Assembly (NCBI GenBank): GCA_028694645.1
Contig: JAQVKM010000003.1
Location: forward strand, 127,297 to 191,296
From: Bacilli bacterium
GTDB lineage: Bacteria; Bacillota_I; Bacilli_A; RF39; UBA660
Length of the DNA: 64,000 bases
Reading direction: 5' to 3'
Shown: positions 33,221 to 42,509 of the stretch, one piece after another
How positions within the stretch are numbered: the stretch's first letter is position 1
Layout of the letters: every line of letters begins with the position of its first letter
Notes under the pieces: model-generated
Database searches by the model: none
The model's input: only the letters and a program-made list of their open reading frames with translations
Told to the model about the DNA's origin: nothing
Translations under genes and position numbers: made by a program

Positions 33221-33862
33221 CTATAATATTTCTTTTAATTGTTTTATATTTTGTATTTTATTTATATATTCATATTTGTTTTGATAATCATAAAGTATTG
33301 CTTTCATTCCTAGTTCTTGTGGTTTTAAAAAATCATTTATTTCATTATCTCCTATCATAAGACATTCATTAAATTGATGAGGATAACAAGATGAAATATA
33401 ACTTATTTCGTTTGGTTTATTTAAAATATTATTTTTATCTGTTCCTATTACTTCATTAAAGTAATTCAATATTTTGGCATTTTTAAGTCTTTCTATTTGT
33501 GGTTTTGTAAACCAATTTGTTAATACAACTAATTCATATTTTTTAGATAAATAATCAAGTGTTTCAATGATGTTATCAGCTACTTTTTTTGGACAACATT
33601 TTTCTAAATGAATTAACCATGTATCTACAAAATTATCTGGTAAGATATAATTAATATATTTTTCCATTATTTGTTTCAATAATATTTTATCATATTTATC
33701 ATAAACTAATTCATAATTATTCACAGCTTCTTTTAATTTTTCTATTGTATTGCAATCATATTCTAAATTTAATTCATTCAATGTTTCATTTAAACTATTC
33801 CAATATTCATTTTTCCACATTATTAAAGTATTATCTAAATCAAATATAATTTTTTTTATCAT
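33221..33862 (-). CDS. HAD-family hydrolase
   Basis: IIFDLDNTLIMW; VVLTNW; MIGDNEINDF. Confidence 0.9.
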   Translation of the reverse strand: MIKKIIFDLDNTLIMWKNEYWNSLNETLNELNLEYDCNTIEKLKEAVNNYELVYDKYDKILLKQIMEKYINYILPDNFVDTWLIHLEKCCPKKVADNIIETLDYLSKKYELVVLTNWFTKPQIERLKNAKILNYFNEVIGTDKNNILNKPNEISYISSCYPHQFNECLMIGDNEINDFLKPQELGMKAILYDYQNKYEYINKIQNIKQLKEIL

Positions 33863-33884
33863 AAATCCTCCTTAACCACAAAAA

Positions 33885-34078
33885 AACATTATGTATAAGG
33901 ACGAATTGAAATCCGCGGTACCACCTTATTTCATAATGAATATGCTCTTAAATCTTAACGCGATTAAACGTTTTAACTAGAAAGTTGTATTTCTTTATTT
34001 AAACTTGATTAATTTTCATCGTCCATTAATTTTCTAATTACCATTTAAATAAATACTTATTATTTCATTTTAGTTAAA
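33885..34078 (-). promoter_or_regulatory. T-box leader (probably tyrosine-specific)
   Basis: Minus strand AAATAAGGTGGTACCGCGG T-box core and terminator CATTATGAAATAAGG...CCTTATACATAATGTTTTTTT upstream of HAD-deoC-tyrS. Confidence 0.9.
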
Positions 34079-34080
34079 TT

Positions 34081-34284
34081 TTATCTTAATTTTTGTAATT
34101 CTTTTTGAAAAATTTCTTCAAAATTTTGATTTGAGTCATGACTTTTTTTATATATTTTATTTTGTTTATTATTTTTATATAATTGTTTTGCTCCTATTTC
34201 ACTAGCTTTTTTTATTTCATATATTTTTAAATCATGAATAAAACTAGTTTTTTTATTATTATTAATTATCATGAATTTTCTCAA
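34081..34284 (-). CDS. Hypothetical small protein (67 aa)
   Basis: Overlaps the rbfA 3' end by 23 bp; weak evidence. Confidence 0.4.
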   Translation of the reverse strand: MRKFMIINNNKKTSFIHDLKIYEIKKASEIGAKQLYKNNKQNKIYKKSHDSNQNFEEIFQKELQKLR

Positions 34285-34600
34285 TTATCTTTTCTATTTT
34301 ATTTCCATATTCAATAGATTCATCATATACAAATTGTAATTCTGGGATATGGCGAATATCTACTCTTTCAGCTAATTCTTTTCTAATATATTTAGATGCA
34401 TTTTTTAAAGATTCTGTTGTTGATTCTTTTTTTGAATCATCTAATACTGTAAAATATACTTTTGCAAATGAAAGATCACTTGTAACTTTTACATCTGTAA
34501 TTGTTACAAATTTTATATCTTTATCTTTTATTTCATTAGCTAGTATATAACTTATTTCTCTAATTAAATTACTTGCTATTCTTTCTGTTTTTATACTCAT
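34262..34600 (-). CDS. rbfA: Ribosome-binding factor A
   Basis: TERIASNLIREISYILANEIKD...VTITDVKVTSDLSFAKVYFTVL. Confidence 0.93.
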   Translation of the reverse strand: MSIKTERIASNLIREISYILANEIKDKDIKFVTITDVKVTSDLSFAKVYFTVLDDSKKESTTESLKNASKYIRKELAERVDIRHIPELQFVYDESIEYGNKIEKIIEKIHDN

Positions 34601-34641
34601 ATTTATCACCTGTATTTCCATTATAACAAAAAAAGAGAAAA

Positions 34642-35511
34642 TTATAAAGATGTATTGTTTAAATAATCAAAACAATTTTGAAATATTTCTATATTTTTAT
34701 TATGATATTCATTATTTTCAATTATTTGTTTTATTTCTTCATATGTTGCCCATTTAATTTCTTGAACTTCGCTTTTTTGTATAGTTAATTTTTTCTCATC
34801 AATATTCATCTTTAAATAATACATATCAAAAAAAGTATTATTTGTTTTTACTGTTTTAAATAATTTAACATCATCTATATTTATCGTTAAATTTAATTCT
34901 TCTTTTAGTTCACTACATAATCCTTGTATACTTGTTTCATTTAATTTAGGATGTCCACTTGTTACTGACCATTTATTTCCTTTATCAATAGATCTTTTTT
35001 GAATTAGAAATTCTTTATTTTTATTTTGAATAAAAATTGCTACAACAATAACATAATAATTTTCAGGAATCATATCATCTTTTTTTATAATTTTATTTGT
35101 TTTTTGTTTATTTTCATCATATAAATTTCTTAATTCTTCATTATAGTTCCAAATCCCAAGTTGTCCTTTACAAGGAATTTTGTTTTCAAATTTTACAACA
35201 TTATCTAAAGATAAAGCATATTTATTTTCTTCAACATTTTCATAAACTAAATTGTTTTGTTCACATAATTGCTTTTTAAGTTTATTATCAACTAATATAC
35301 AGTCAGTTAATTGAGCTTGTCCTATAATTTCTCCACTAGCATATTTTAATTTATAATCATTAAATTTATTTATATTTTTTAAATCTGGATTTTTACTTGC
35401 TTGAATTAATATATTTCCTCTATATTTAGTTTTCCAGTTTCTAAATTCAAATTTCTTATAACCATTAATTATTAATGAGGCCCATGGTTCTTTTATTGTG
35501 ATTATTTTCAT
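34642..35511 (-). CDS. ASCH domain-NUDIX hydrolase fusion
   Basis: N-terminal ITIKEPWASLIINGYKKFEFRNWKTKYRGNILIQASK (ASCH); C-terminal GHPKLNETSIQGLCSELKEELNL (NUDIX). Confidence 0.8.
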   Translation of the reverse strand: MKIITIKEPWASLIINGYKKFEFRNWKTKYRGNILIQASKNPDLKNINKFNDYKLKYASGEIIGQAQLTDCILVDNKLKKQLCEQNNLVYENVEENKYALSLDNVVKFENKIPCKGQLGIWNYNEELRNLYDENKQKTNKIIKKDDMIPENYYVIVVAIFIQNKNKEFLIQKRSIDKGNKWSVTSGHPKLNETSIQGLCSELKEELNLTINIDDVKLFKTVKTNNTFFDMYYLKMNIDEKKLTIQKSEVQEIKWATYEEIKQIIENNEYHNKNIEIFQNCFDYLNNTSL

Positions 35512-35583
35512 AAATACCTCCTATAATAATTATATCATATTTATAAATAAAAAAAGACAGTGTAATGCTGTCCATTTTCAATA

Positions 35584-35793
35584 TTATTTTGATTGGTAAT
35601 TAGATCCACCAATGTGTTGTTCACCCATTTGAACTAATCTTCTAGTGATTTCTCCACCAACTGAACCATTAGCTCTACTTGTTGTATCTGGACCTAAATT
35701 AACTCCTAATTCATTAGCTATTTCATATTTCATTTTTTCAATAGCTTGTTTAGCTCCTGGTACTACCATTTTGCTATTTAATTTATTATTCAT
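35584..35793 (-). CDS. Alpha/beta-type small acid-soluble spore protein
   Basis: [48 protein letters not shown]. Confidence 0.97.
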   Translation of the reverse strand: MNNKLNSKMVVPGAKQAIEKMKYEIANELGVNLGPDTTSRANGSVGGEITRRLVQMGEQHIGGSNYQSK

Positions 35794-35869
35794 TTATCTC
35801 ACCTCCTGTACACTAATATCTTGTACGGTTAAGACAAATAAATACATTTTTTTTATTGGTAATTTTTAC

Positions 35870-37042
35870 CTATAATAAATCTTCATATTTTTGTTTTTTT
35901 AAATTTGTTATTATTTCTATATTATTAATGGCTTCATTTATTAATGTTTCATAATCAAATTTATTTTCATATTCAATACATTTTTTTAATTCAGGATTAA
36001 TAACAGGATGTTTAGGTAAGAATATTGTACAACAATCTTCATATGGTAAAATACTTGTTTCATATGTTCCAATAATATTTGCTATATCAATTATTTCTAA
36101 TTTATCTAAACATGCTACAGGTCTAATAATTGGCATATTAGTTACTTCATTAATAACTGACATACTAGTTAAAGTTTGACTTGCAACTTGACCAATGCTT
36201 TCACCATTTACGATAACTTTACATTTATGCTTTACAGCTATTTTATATGCTATTCTATACATCATTCTACGCATAATGGTAATAATATAACTATCGGGTA
36301 CATTTTTATATATTGTTTCTTGTATTTTAGTAAATGGTACAACATTCACTTTAATATTACCTGAATATGCATTAATTATATCAGCTAAAGCAATAACTTT
36401 ATTTTTAGCTTCAATACTTGTATGTGGTGGAGATTCAAAATACAAACATTCTAAATTAACTCCTCTTTTTAAAGCTAAATATCCAGCTACTGGTGAATCT
36501 ATTCCACCACTTAACATTAATAAACCTTTTCCTTGAATACCTACTGGATATCCACCTAATCCTCTTATTTCATTTAAATAAATAAATGTTCCTTCAATAC
36601 GTATTTCTATATTTATTTTAACATCTGGATTATGAACATCTACTTTTAAATCGGTATTTTTTAAAACAAAACCACCCATTTGTTTATTAAAGTCCATTGA
36701 AGGTATATCAAATTTTTTATCTGCTCTCTTAGTTTCTATTTTAAATGTTTTAGCTTCAATATTATTTAATAGTTCTAATGTCTTACTTTGTATTTCTTCT
36801 ATATTAGTATTTACTTTATGACAAATAACTATACCATGTATTCCAAAAATTTTTAATAATTTTGTAACTATTAAATCTATTTCATCACTCTCAATATACA
36901 TTCTTACTCTATCTTTAGTTATTTTATAATTAATATCTTTTAATACATTTTTTATATTTTGATCTAATAAATTAATGAAAAATTTTCTATTAGCTTTCTT
37001 AGTAGTCAATTCTCCATATTTAATCATAATTAATCTTTCCAT
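35870..37042 (-). CDS. thiI: tRNA 4-thiouridine sulfurtransferase
   Basis: MIKYGELTTKKANRKFF; LMLSGGIDSPVAGYLALKRG. Start adjusted to 37042. Confidence 0.95.
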   Translation of the reverse strand: MERLIMIKYGELTTKKANRKFFINLLDQNIKNVLKDINYKITKDRVRMYIESDEIDLIVTKLLKIFGIHGIVICHKVNTNIEEIQSKTLELLNNIEAKTFKIETKRADKKFDIPSMDFNKQMGGFVLKNTDLKVDVHNPDVKINIEIRIEGTFIYLNEIRGLGGYPVGIQGKGLLMLSGGIDSPVAGYLALKRGVNLECLYFESPPHTSIEAKNKVIALADIINAYSGNIKVNVVPFTKIQETIYKNVPDSYIITIMRRMMYRIAYKIAVKHKCKVIVNGESIGQVASQTLTSMSVINEVTNMPIIRPVACLDKLEIIDIANIIGTYETSILPYEDCCTIFLPKHPVINPELKKCIEYENKFDYETLINEAINNIEIITNLKKQKYEDLL

Positions 37043-37128
37043 AAAAATCACCTTTAATAGTGTATCAAAAAAAGCTAGCAAAAGCTATCTTTTTTATTAA
37101 AAGATTATTTATCATTTGTTTTAATATT

Positions 37129-37892
37129 TTATGGAGAAACTCTCATTGACCCTTTAAATTTAATTTCTTTTATTCCAGGATAAAGAGAATTATTCAGTTG
37201 AACCTTAATATATTTATAATAATTATCATTAGGATATGTAAATATATCTGTTACATATACGTTTCCTGTTCCATTATATCCTTCAAATGTTCTAGTAAAA
37301 AGGCCTGATAAAGATACATAGTTAGTTCCATCATTACTTCCAAGATATGTAACATTTCCACTATTAGATGTACCCGCTGTTACGCAAATAACCTCAACAT
37401 ATAATATATTAACTGTCCCTCAAATTGATAAACAATATTACTACTTGTTACTCCACTTGCAGATAACCATGATGTTGAAACATTTCCATCATAAGATTGG
37501 GTTGCTGGATACCCTGACCAAGTCGAACTTGCAACAGCACTTGTTGGTGATAAATATCCTTTTGAAATAACTGTTCCAATAGGTGGTAAAATACCATTAT
37601 CAACATACCACTGTAAATTAGAATCAATTTCACTTATTGCTCCTGTTACAGTTCCATCTGCTATTGATGAAATATTTGTTGTTCCTATTAAAGTTTGCAA
37701 CGCTGTTATTTCAGCTAATAAATAATTATATTCTGTTGAATTTTCTAGTGCTTCTGCTGTATCAAATTTTAATTGGCTTAATATATTTTTTCTGTTTTGA
37801 AGTCCCACAAGCATAGATACCATCAAAAGAGCAAAGACAATTAAAACAGTATACATTATTCCTGCAAAAGCAAATCCCTTTTTATTTTTCAT
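37129..37892 (-). pseudogene. Pilin-like N-terminus plus discoidin-like surface protein, frameshifted
   Basis: Frame 1 ends ...NIVYQFEGQLIYYMLRLFA*. A -1 shift near the GGG run (37414-37425) restores QFEGTVNILYVEVICVTAGTSNSGNVTYLGSNDGTNYVSL...FKGSMRVSP* to 37129. Length 764 nt is one short of 765. Confidence 0.8.
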
Positions 37893-37930
37893 ATTATCAC
37901 CTATTCTTTAATAATTATATAATATATTAA
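37787..37930. repeat. About 140-bp direct repeat copy 1 (5' region of paralog)
   Basis: Near-identical to 38974-39117. Confidence 0.9.
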
Positions 37931-37976
37931 ATTTATTAGCAATAAAAAAAATACCATATGGTATTTTAAAATATTA

Positions 37977-39080
37977 TCAACTATTTATTTTTTCAATAGC
38001 TACCAATTTTGTAGCATAATTACTATTTAATGTGGAACTTAATGTTATTACATCCCCAACTGCTAATGTTTTTTCTAAATAAATAGCTTTATCAATTCTT
38101 GGTGTAGCTATTGTTTCTTGAGTTATACCATTTATTTTTATTGTTAAAGTATCTGATGAATCAGTTAAAGCATGTAATCCAATAATAATACGATATTTAC
38201 CTGCGGTATTACATGTAATTGTTGAAGATGTATTGTTAGTTGTTCCTATTGTAAATTTGCTACTTGTTAAGAATGTTCCACCAATTTGATTTCCCCATAT
38301 ATCATATGCAACTTCTAATGTGTCTGTTGATTGTTTTTCAATTGAAATAAATTTTTGATGATAATTGGATGCAACATTAGAGTTTAATGTTATTAAATCG
38401 CCCTTATTTAAAGTTACATCAAAAGTAGTAGAGCTATAACTTCCAACTGTTGTTAAAGCAATACTTTTTTGTGTTGTATTATTTACTTTAAAATATAATG
38501 TGTCTGCTGAAGTAGGAATGTTAAATCCCATATGAACAGTATATGTCCCTGAAACATTGCACTCCATAGCTACATATGTATTAGATTGAGCAAACTTGCT
38601 TGAAAAATAGGGTGTTTCTTGAGCAAAAGCATATCCGCTTCCCCATACACTTCCGATAAAACGATTACCATATGTTAAATCATCTTGTAAACTAGAATTT
38701 GTATCCGTGTTTAAAGATGATATGGCTCCTGTTATAGTCCCATCTCCAATACCGCTTATATCTGTTTCTCCCAATTCATTTTTTACTTGTTCAACTTTAT
38801 TTAACAAAAAATTAACATATGAAATAGATCCTTTTATTGTTCCATCATTAATTGAAGTTATATCTGAATCTCCAATTTTTATTTTTATATCGTTAATTTC
38901 ATTTAATAAATATCTGTAATCTGCTCCGCAATTCAATGCCTCTGCTGTATCACCTTTTAATTCACTCAATACTGTTTTTCTGTTTTGAAGTCCCACAAGC
39001 AAAGATACCATTAAAAGAGCAAAAACAATTAAAACAGTATACATTATTCCTGCAAACGCAAATCCCTTTTTATTCTTCAT
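37977..39080 (-). CDS. Surface protein paralog with shared N-terminal TM segment and two similar beta-rich C-terminal segments
   Basis: MKNKKGFAFAGIMYTVLIVFALLMVSLLVGLQNRK shared with 37892; repeated ITSINDGTIKGSIS/ISGIGDGTITGAIS. Confidence 0.8.
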   Translation of the reverse strand: MKNKKGFAFAGIMYTVLIVFALLMVSLLVGLQNRKTVLSELKGDTAEALNCGADYRYLLNEINDIKIKIGDSDITSINDGTIKGSISYVNFLLNKVEQVKNELGETDISGIGDGTITGAISSLNTDTNSSLQDDLTYGNRFIGSVWGSGYAFAQETPYFSSKFAQSNTYVAMECNVSGTYTVHMGFNIPTSADTLYFKVNNTTQKSIALTTVGSYSSTTFDVTLNKGDLITLNSNVASNYHQKFISIEKQSTDTLEVAYDIWGNQIGGTFLTSSKFTIGTTNNTSSTITCNTAGKYRIIIGLHALTDSSDTLTIKINGITQETIATPRIDKAIYLEKTLAVGDVITLSSTLNSNYATKLVAIEKINS

Positions 39081-39117
39081 ATTATCACCTATTCTTCAAT
39101 AATTATATAATAAATTA
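38974..39117. repeat. About 140-bp direct repeat copy 2
   Basis: Covers the RBS/5' UTR and the first ~35 codons; near-identical to 37787-37930. Confidence 0.9.
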
Positions 39118-39156
39118 GGATTATAATCAAATAAAAATAACAAATAATGTGTTATT

Positions 39157-39579
39157 TTAAATAGCTGAAAATATAAAAGCCATAAAAGAACCTATTATTA
39201 ATCCAACTAAAACTTCTAATGGCTTATGACCTATTTTTTCTCTTAATTTTGGATAATTATTGTCACTTTCATTTAACATTTTATTAATTGTTTTGGCATG
39301 TAACTCTGATTGATATCTAATACTCATTGCATCATATGAAATAATTAAAGTAAAAATAAGTCCCATTATAAAAGTTAAATTATCAAAACCTAATTTAAAA
39401 CCAATAAGCATAGTTATTGAAGATGAAAATGATGCATGACAACTTGGCATACCTCCATTACCATTTAATAATCTACTTAAATCAATTTTATTGTTTTTAT
39501 GTAACTCTATCAAAAACTTAATTAATTGACTTAATATTAAAGTTATAAATGGACATATTAAATATATATATTGATACAT
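39157..39579 (-). CDS. Divergent PAP2 family (DUF212) membrane protein
   Basis: NGGMPSCHASFSSSITMLIG; HKPLEVLVGLIIG. Confidence 0.9.
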   Translation of the reverse strand: MYQYIYLICPFITLILSQLIKFLIELHKNNKIDLSRLLNGNGGMPSCHASFSSSITMLIGFKLGFDNLTFIMGLIFTLIISYDAMSIRYQSELHAKTINKMLNESDNNYPKLREKIGHKPLEVLVGLIIGSFMAFIFSAI

Positions 39580-39589
39580 ATTATCACCT

Positions 39590-40321
39590 CTAACTAAGTT
39601 TATTCAAATTTTTTAAAAATATTTTACTTTTTAAATAAAGACCTGTATATCTATCATAATAATCATCAATAAAATCATTAATTTCTTTTTTTATTTTATC
39701 ACTTATTTCAATATTAGTTATTTTATATATATCAACATAATAAAACATTCTTATTAATTTAATAGTTTTTTCATCTACTATTTTATCATTAGATAAGCAA
39801 TTGTTGCAAATGTATCCACCTCTTATACTAGATAGTGTTGCAATAGATTTAGTTGATCCACATACAGAGCATCCATCTATTATTGGCATAACACCTAAAT
39901 AATCTAGATACTTAAGTTCTAATATACTAGTAATAATTGCTGCATCATAATTTTCATCTATTTTTAAGACTGCATTCATCAATAAATCAAATATTTCTTC
40001 ATTCTCATTTTGTTTCATTACTTGTTCTGTTAAATCTAAAATAAAACTGACATAACTTATTTTAGAAATATCTTTTTTTATGTTTTTTAAATTGTTTTTT
40101 ATATCAACACTAATTAATGTTGATAATCCACTTTCTTTATAAATAATATGAAATTGTCCATAAGTTAATTTTGTAGTTACACATCTTAAATCACTTTTTA
40201 AAGTCCTACATCCTTTAGCTAGCAAAGAAATAATACCATATTCCCTGGTTATTATTTTAATTAACTTACTAGTTTCTTTATAAGGACTATCTGATATTAC
40301 AATTCCTTCTACATCAATCAT
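39590..40321 (-). CDS. recO: DNA repair protein RecO
   Basis: VEGIVISDSPYKETSKLIKIITREYGIISLLAKG; CSVCGS...CNNC. Confidence 0.94.
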   Translation of the reverse strand: MIDVEGIVISDSPYKETSKLIKIITREYGIISLLAKGCRTLKSDLRCVTTKLTYGQFHIIYKESGLSTLISVDIKNNLKNIKKDISKISYVSFILDLTEQVMKQNENEEIFDLLMNAVLKIDENYDAAIITSILELKYLDYLGVMPIIDGCSVCGSTKSIATLSSIRGGYICNNCLSNDKIVDEKTIKLIRMFYYVDIYKITNIEISDKIKKEINDFIDDYYDRYTGLYLKSKIFLKNLNKLS

Positions 40322-40562
40322 TTACAAGTTCAAATCTATATTCTTGATCAACATCTGGATATAAATTTTTATCCACTTTTGAATTAAACATATCATAAGG
40401 TCTGGTCCAAATAAGATGCTTTCCATATAAAGCTTCATATACAACTACTTCTTTTAAATCATTTCCTTCAGATTCTGAATCTTTAGCTATACAAAGAACT
40501 TTATATTTTTGACCTTTAAAATGTTTATATGTTTTACCTACTATTATAACTCTGTCCATCAT
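40314..40562 (-). CDS. DUF1653-like protein
   Basis: YKHFKGQKYKVLCIAKDSE...VVYEALYGKHLIWTRPYDMF. Confidence 0.8.
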   Translation of the reverse strand: MMDRVIIVGKTYKHFKGQKYKVLCIAKDSESEGNDLKEVVVYEALYGKHLIWTRPYDMFNSKVDKNLYPDVDQEYRFELVND

Positions 40563-40654
40563 TTACCTCTTTTTATATTCTTAAATTCTTTTAATTTAAT
40601 ATAATATTCTATTTTACCTGTTGTTTTAAATAAATTCCATAATAAATCTTCCAT
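40559..40654 (-). CDS. yqzL: YqzL-like microprotein (31 aa)
   Basis: Not in ORF track: MEDLLWNLFKTTGKIEYYIKLKEFKNIKRGK, between era and recO, with GAGGTGAT RBS and ATGA overlap with the next gene. Confidence 0.75.
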   Translation of the reverse strand: MEDLLWNLFKTTGKIEYYIKLKEFKNIKRGK

Positions 40655-40693
40655 ATCATCACCTCATTTATATGATGATATTTATTATTTTAT

Positions 40694-41578
40694 TTATTCG
40701 AAATCATTAAATCCAAATTCTTGCAAATATTTTTCTTTATCGCGCCATTTCTTAATTGTCTTTACATATGTTTCTAAATAAACTTTTTTATTTAATAATT
40801 GTTCTAAATCAATTCTTGCTTTAATACCTATTTCTTTAATTTTACTTCCATTTTTTCCTATAATAATTCTTTTTAAAGCATCTCTATCTACGATAATAGC
40901 TACATTTATATGATAGCTATTTTTATCTTTTTCTATAGCTTCTACAATACAAGTTAATGAATGAGGAACTTCTTGTTCTGTAAGTTCAAAAGCTTTTTCT
41001 CTAACTGTTTCAGCTATAACAAAACTAAGTGGTTTATTCGTTATCATGTTATCATCATAATACTTTATTTCATCTGTCAAATATGTTTTTATTACTTTAA
41101 TTAATTCATCAGTATTTTTGTCTTTATATGCTGAAACAGGAACTATATCATTAAATGGATATAGATCTTTATATTCATTTATTTTTAATAAAATTTGATC
41201 ATTATTTAATTTATCTATTTTATTAATAACTAAAATAACTGGTTTATTTATTTGTTTTAGTTTTTCAATAACAAACATATCTCCTCTACCTAAATCTTCA
41301 CTACCATCAATTAATAAACATATAACATCAACATCATCAATACTGTAATATGCTTGTTTATTTAAAAAATTACCTAATTTATGTGTTGGTTTATGTATTC
41401 CAGGAGTATCTACAAAAACAATTTGTGTTTCTTCTTCATTATATATTCCTTGTATAATATTTCTTGTTGTTTGTGGTTTCGATGATGTTATAGCTATTTT
41501 TTTACCTATTATCTTATTTATTAATGTTGATTTTCCTACATTTGGTCTTCCTATTACTCCTACAAATCCGCTTTTCAT
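40694..41578 (-). CDS. era: GTPase Era
   Basis: GRPNVGKSTLINKIIGKKIAITSSKPQTTRN; KH domain IIGKNGSKIKEIG. Confidence 0.98.
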   Translation of the reverse strand: MKSGFVGVIGRPNVGKSTLINKIIGKKIAITSSKPQTTRNIIQGIYNEEETQIVFVDTPGIHKPTHKLGNFLNKQAYYSIDDVDVICLLIDGSEDLGRGDMFVIEKLKQINKPVILVINKIDKLNNDQILLKINEYKDLYPFNDIVPVSAYKDKNTDELIKVIKTYLTDEIKYYDDNMITNKPLSFVIAETVREKAFELTEQEVPHSLTCIVEAIEKDKNSYHINVAIIVDRDALKRIIIGKNGSKIKEIGIKARIDLEQLLNKKVYLETYVKTIKKWRDKEKYLQEFGFNDFE

Positions 41579-41588
41579 ATATACCTCC

Positions 41589-42002
41589 TTAAATATTCAA
41601 ATCATTATCATTAAATGGTACTGGGCATAATTCTTTAACCAAATATGTTTTATAATCACCATTTTTATTCATTAATACTATTTCTTTATTTTCCTCAAAA
41701 AATTCTGATATTACTTGTCGACATAAAAAACAAGAACTGCTTATTTTATCACTATCAACCATTACATATAGTTTTTCAAAATCATATTTTTTATAACCTG
41801 CTGATATTGCAGATACAATAGCTGATCTTTCTGCACATATAGTAGCACCAAATGACGCATTTTCTACATTAACACCACTAAATATATTATTGTCTTTCAT
41901 AACAACTATACTAGCCACTTTAAAATTAGAATAAGGACTATATGAGTTTTTTAATAAGTTTGTTAATTTATCTTGCATTTTACCACTCTCTTTCATATAC
42001 AT
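41589..42002 (-). CDS. cdd: Cytidine deaminase
   Basis: NVENASFGATICAERSAI; SSCFLCRQVISEF. Confidence 0.95.
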   Translation of the reverse strand: MYMKESGKMQDKLTNLLKNSYSPYSNFKVASIVVMKDNNIFSGVNVENASFGATICAERSAIVSAISAGYKKYDFEKLYVMVDSDKISSSCFLCRQVISEFFEENKEIVLMNKNGDYKTYLVKELCPVPFNDNDLNI

Positions 42003-42056
42003 TATATCTTAAGAACGATTTATTTTCAATTAAAATACTGCATATATATGCAGTAC

Positions 42057-42509
42057 TTATTTTATTTTGATTTTATTTTTTTTAATAATTTTTGAATAAA
42101 CAATATAATTTAATCCTTCGCTATCACTTTTTTCTATTTCTTCTATATCTAAATTAAAATTATTATTTAAAGCTAGTGAAATTAATTGTTGATTGTCATA
42201 AGTTGTTCTTAGTATTATTTTATTGTAATTATAATTTAATTTAATTATTTCAATTATTTTATTTATAACTATTTTACCTATATTTTTATTTTGATATTTA
42301 TTTAATATTCCTATTTCAATTGAACAATCATTCATCTCATCTATAATTTTAATTATACCAACATATTCATCATTATAAGTAATGATATAGCTTTGATTTT
42401 GAATAAACAATATATTATTTACTTGATTTGTTATTGATTGATCTTGTTTCATTTTTAATAATAATTTCTTTAATTTATCATTATTTTCTATTTTTAATAA
42501 ATTTATCAT
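42057..42509 (-). CDS. GNAT-family acetyltransferase
   Basis: IEIGILNKYQNKNIGKIVINKIIEII acetyl-CoA-binding pattern. Confidence 0.75.
   Translation of the reverse strand: MINLLKIENNDKLKKLLLKMKQDQSITNQVNNILFIQNQSYIITYNDEYVGIIKIIDEMNDCSIEIGILNKYQNKNIGKIVINKIIEIIKLNYNYNKIILRTTYDNQQLISLALNNNFNLDIEEIEKSDSEGLNYIVYSKIIKKNKIKIK

Noticed and set aside
37448-37633. 61-aa minus-strand ORF MKLILIYSGMLIMVFYHLL...
   Set aside because: Alternate-frame reading inside the frameshifted surface-protein gene; contained within a better-supported frame.
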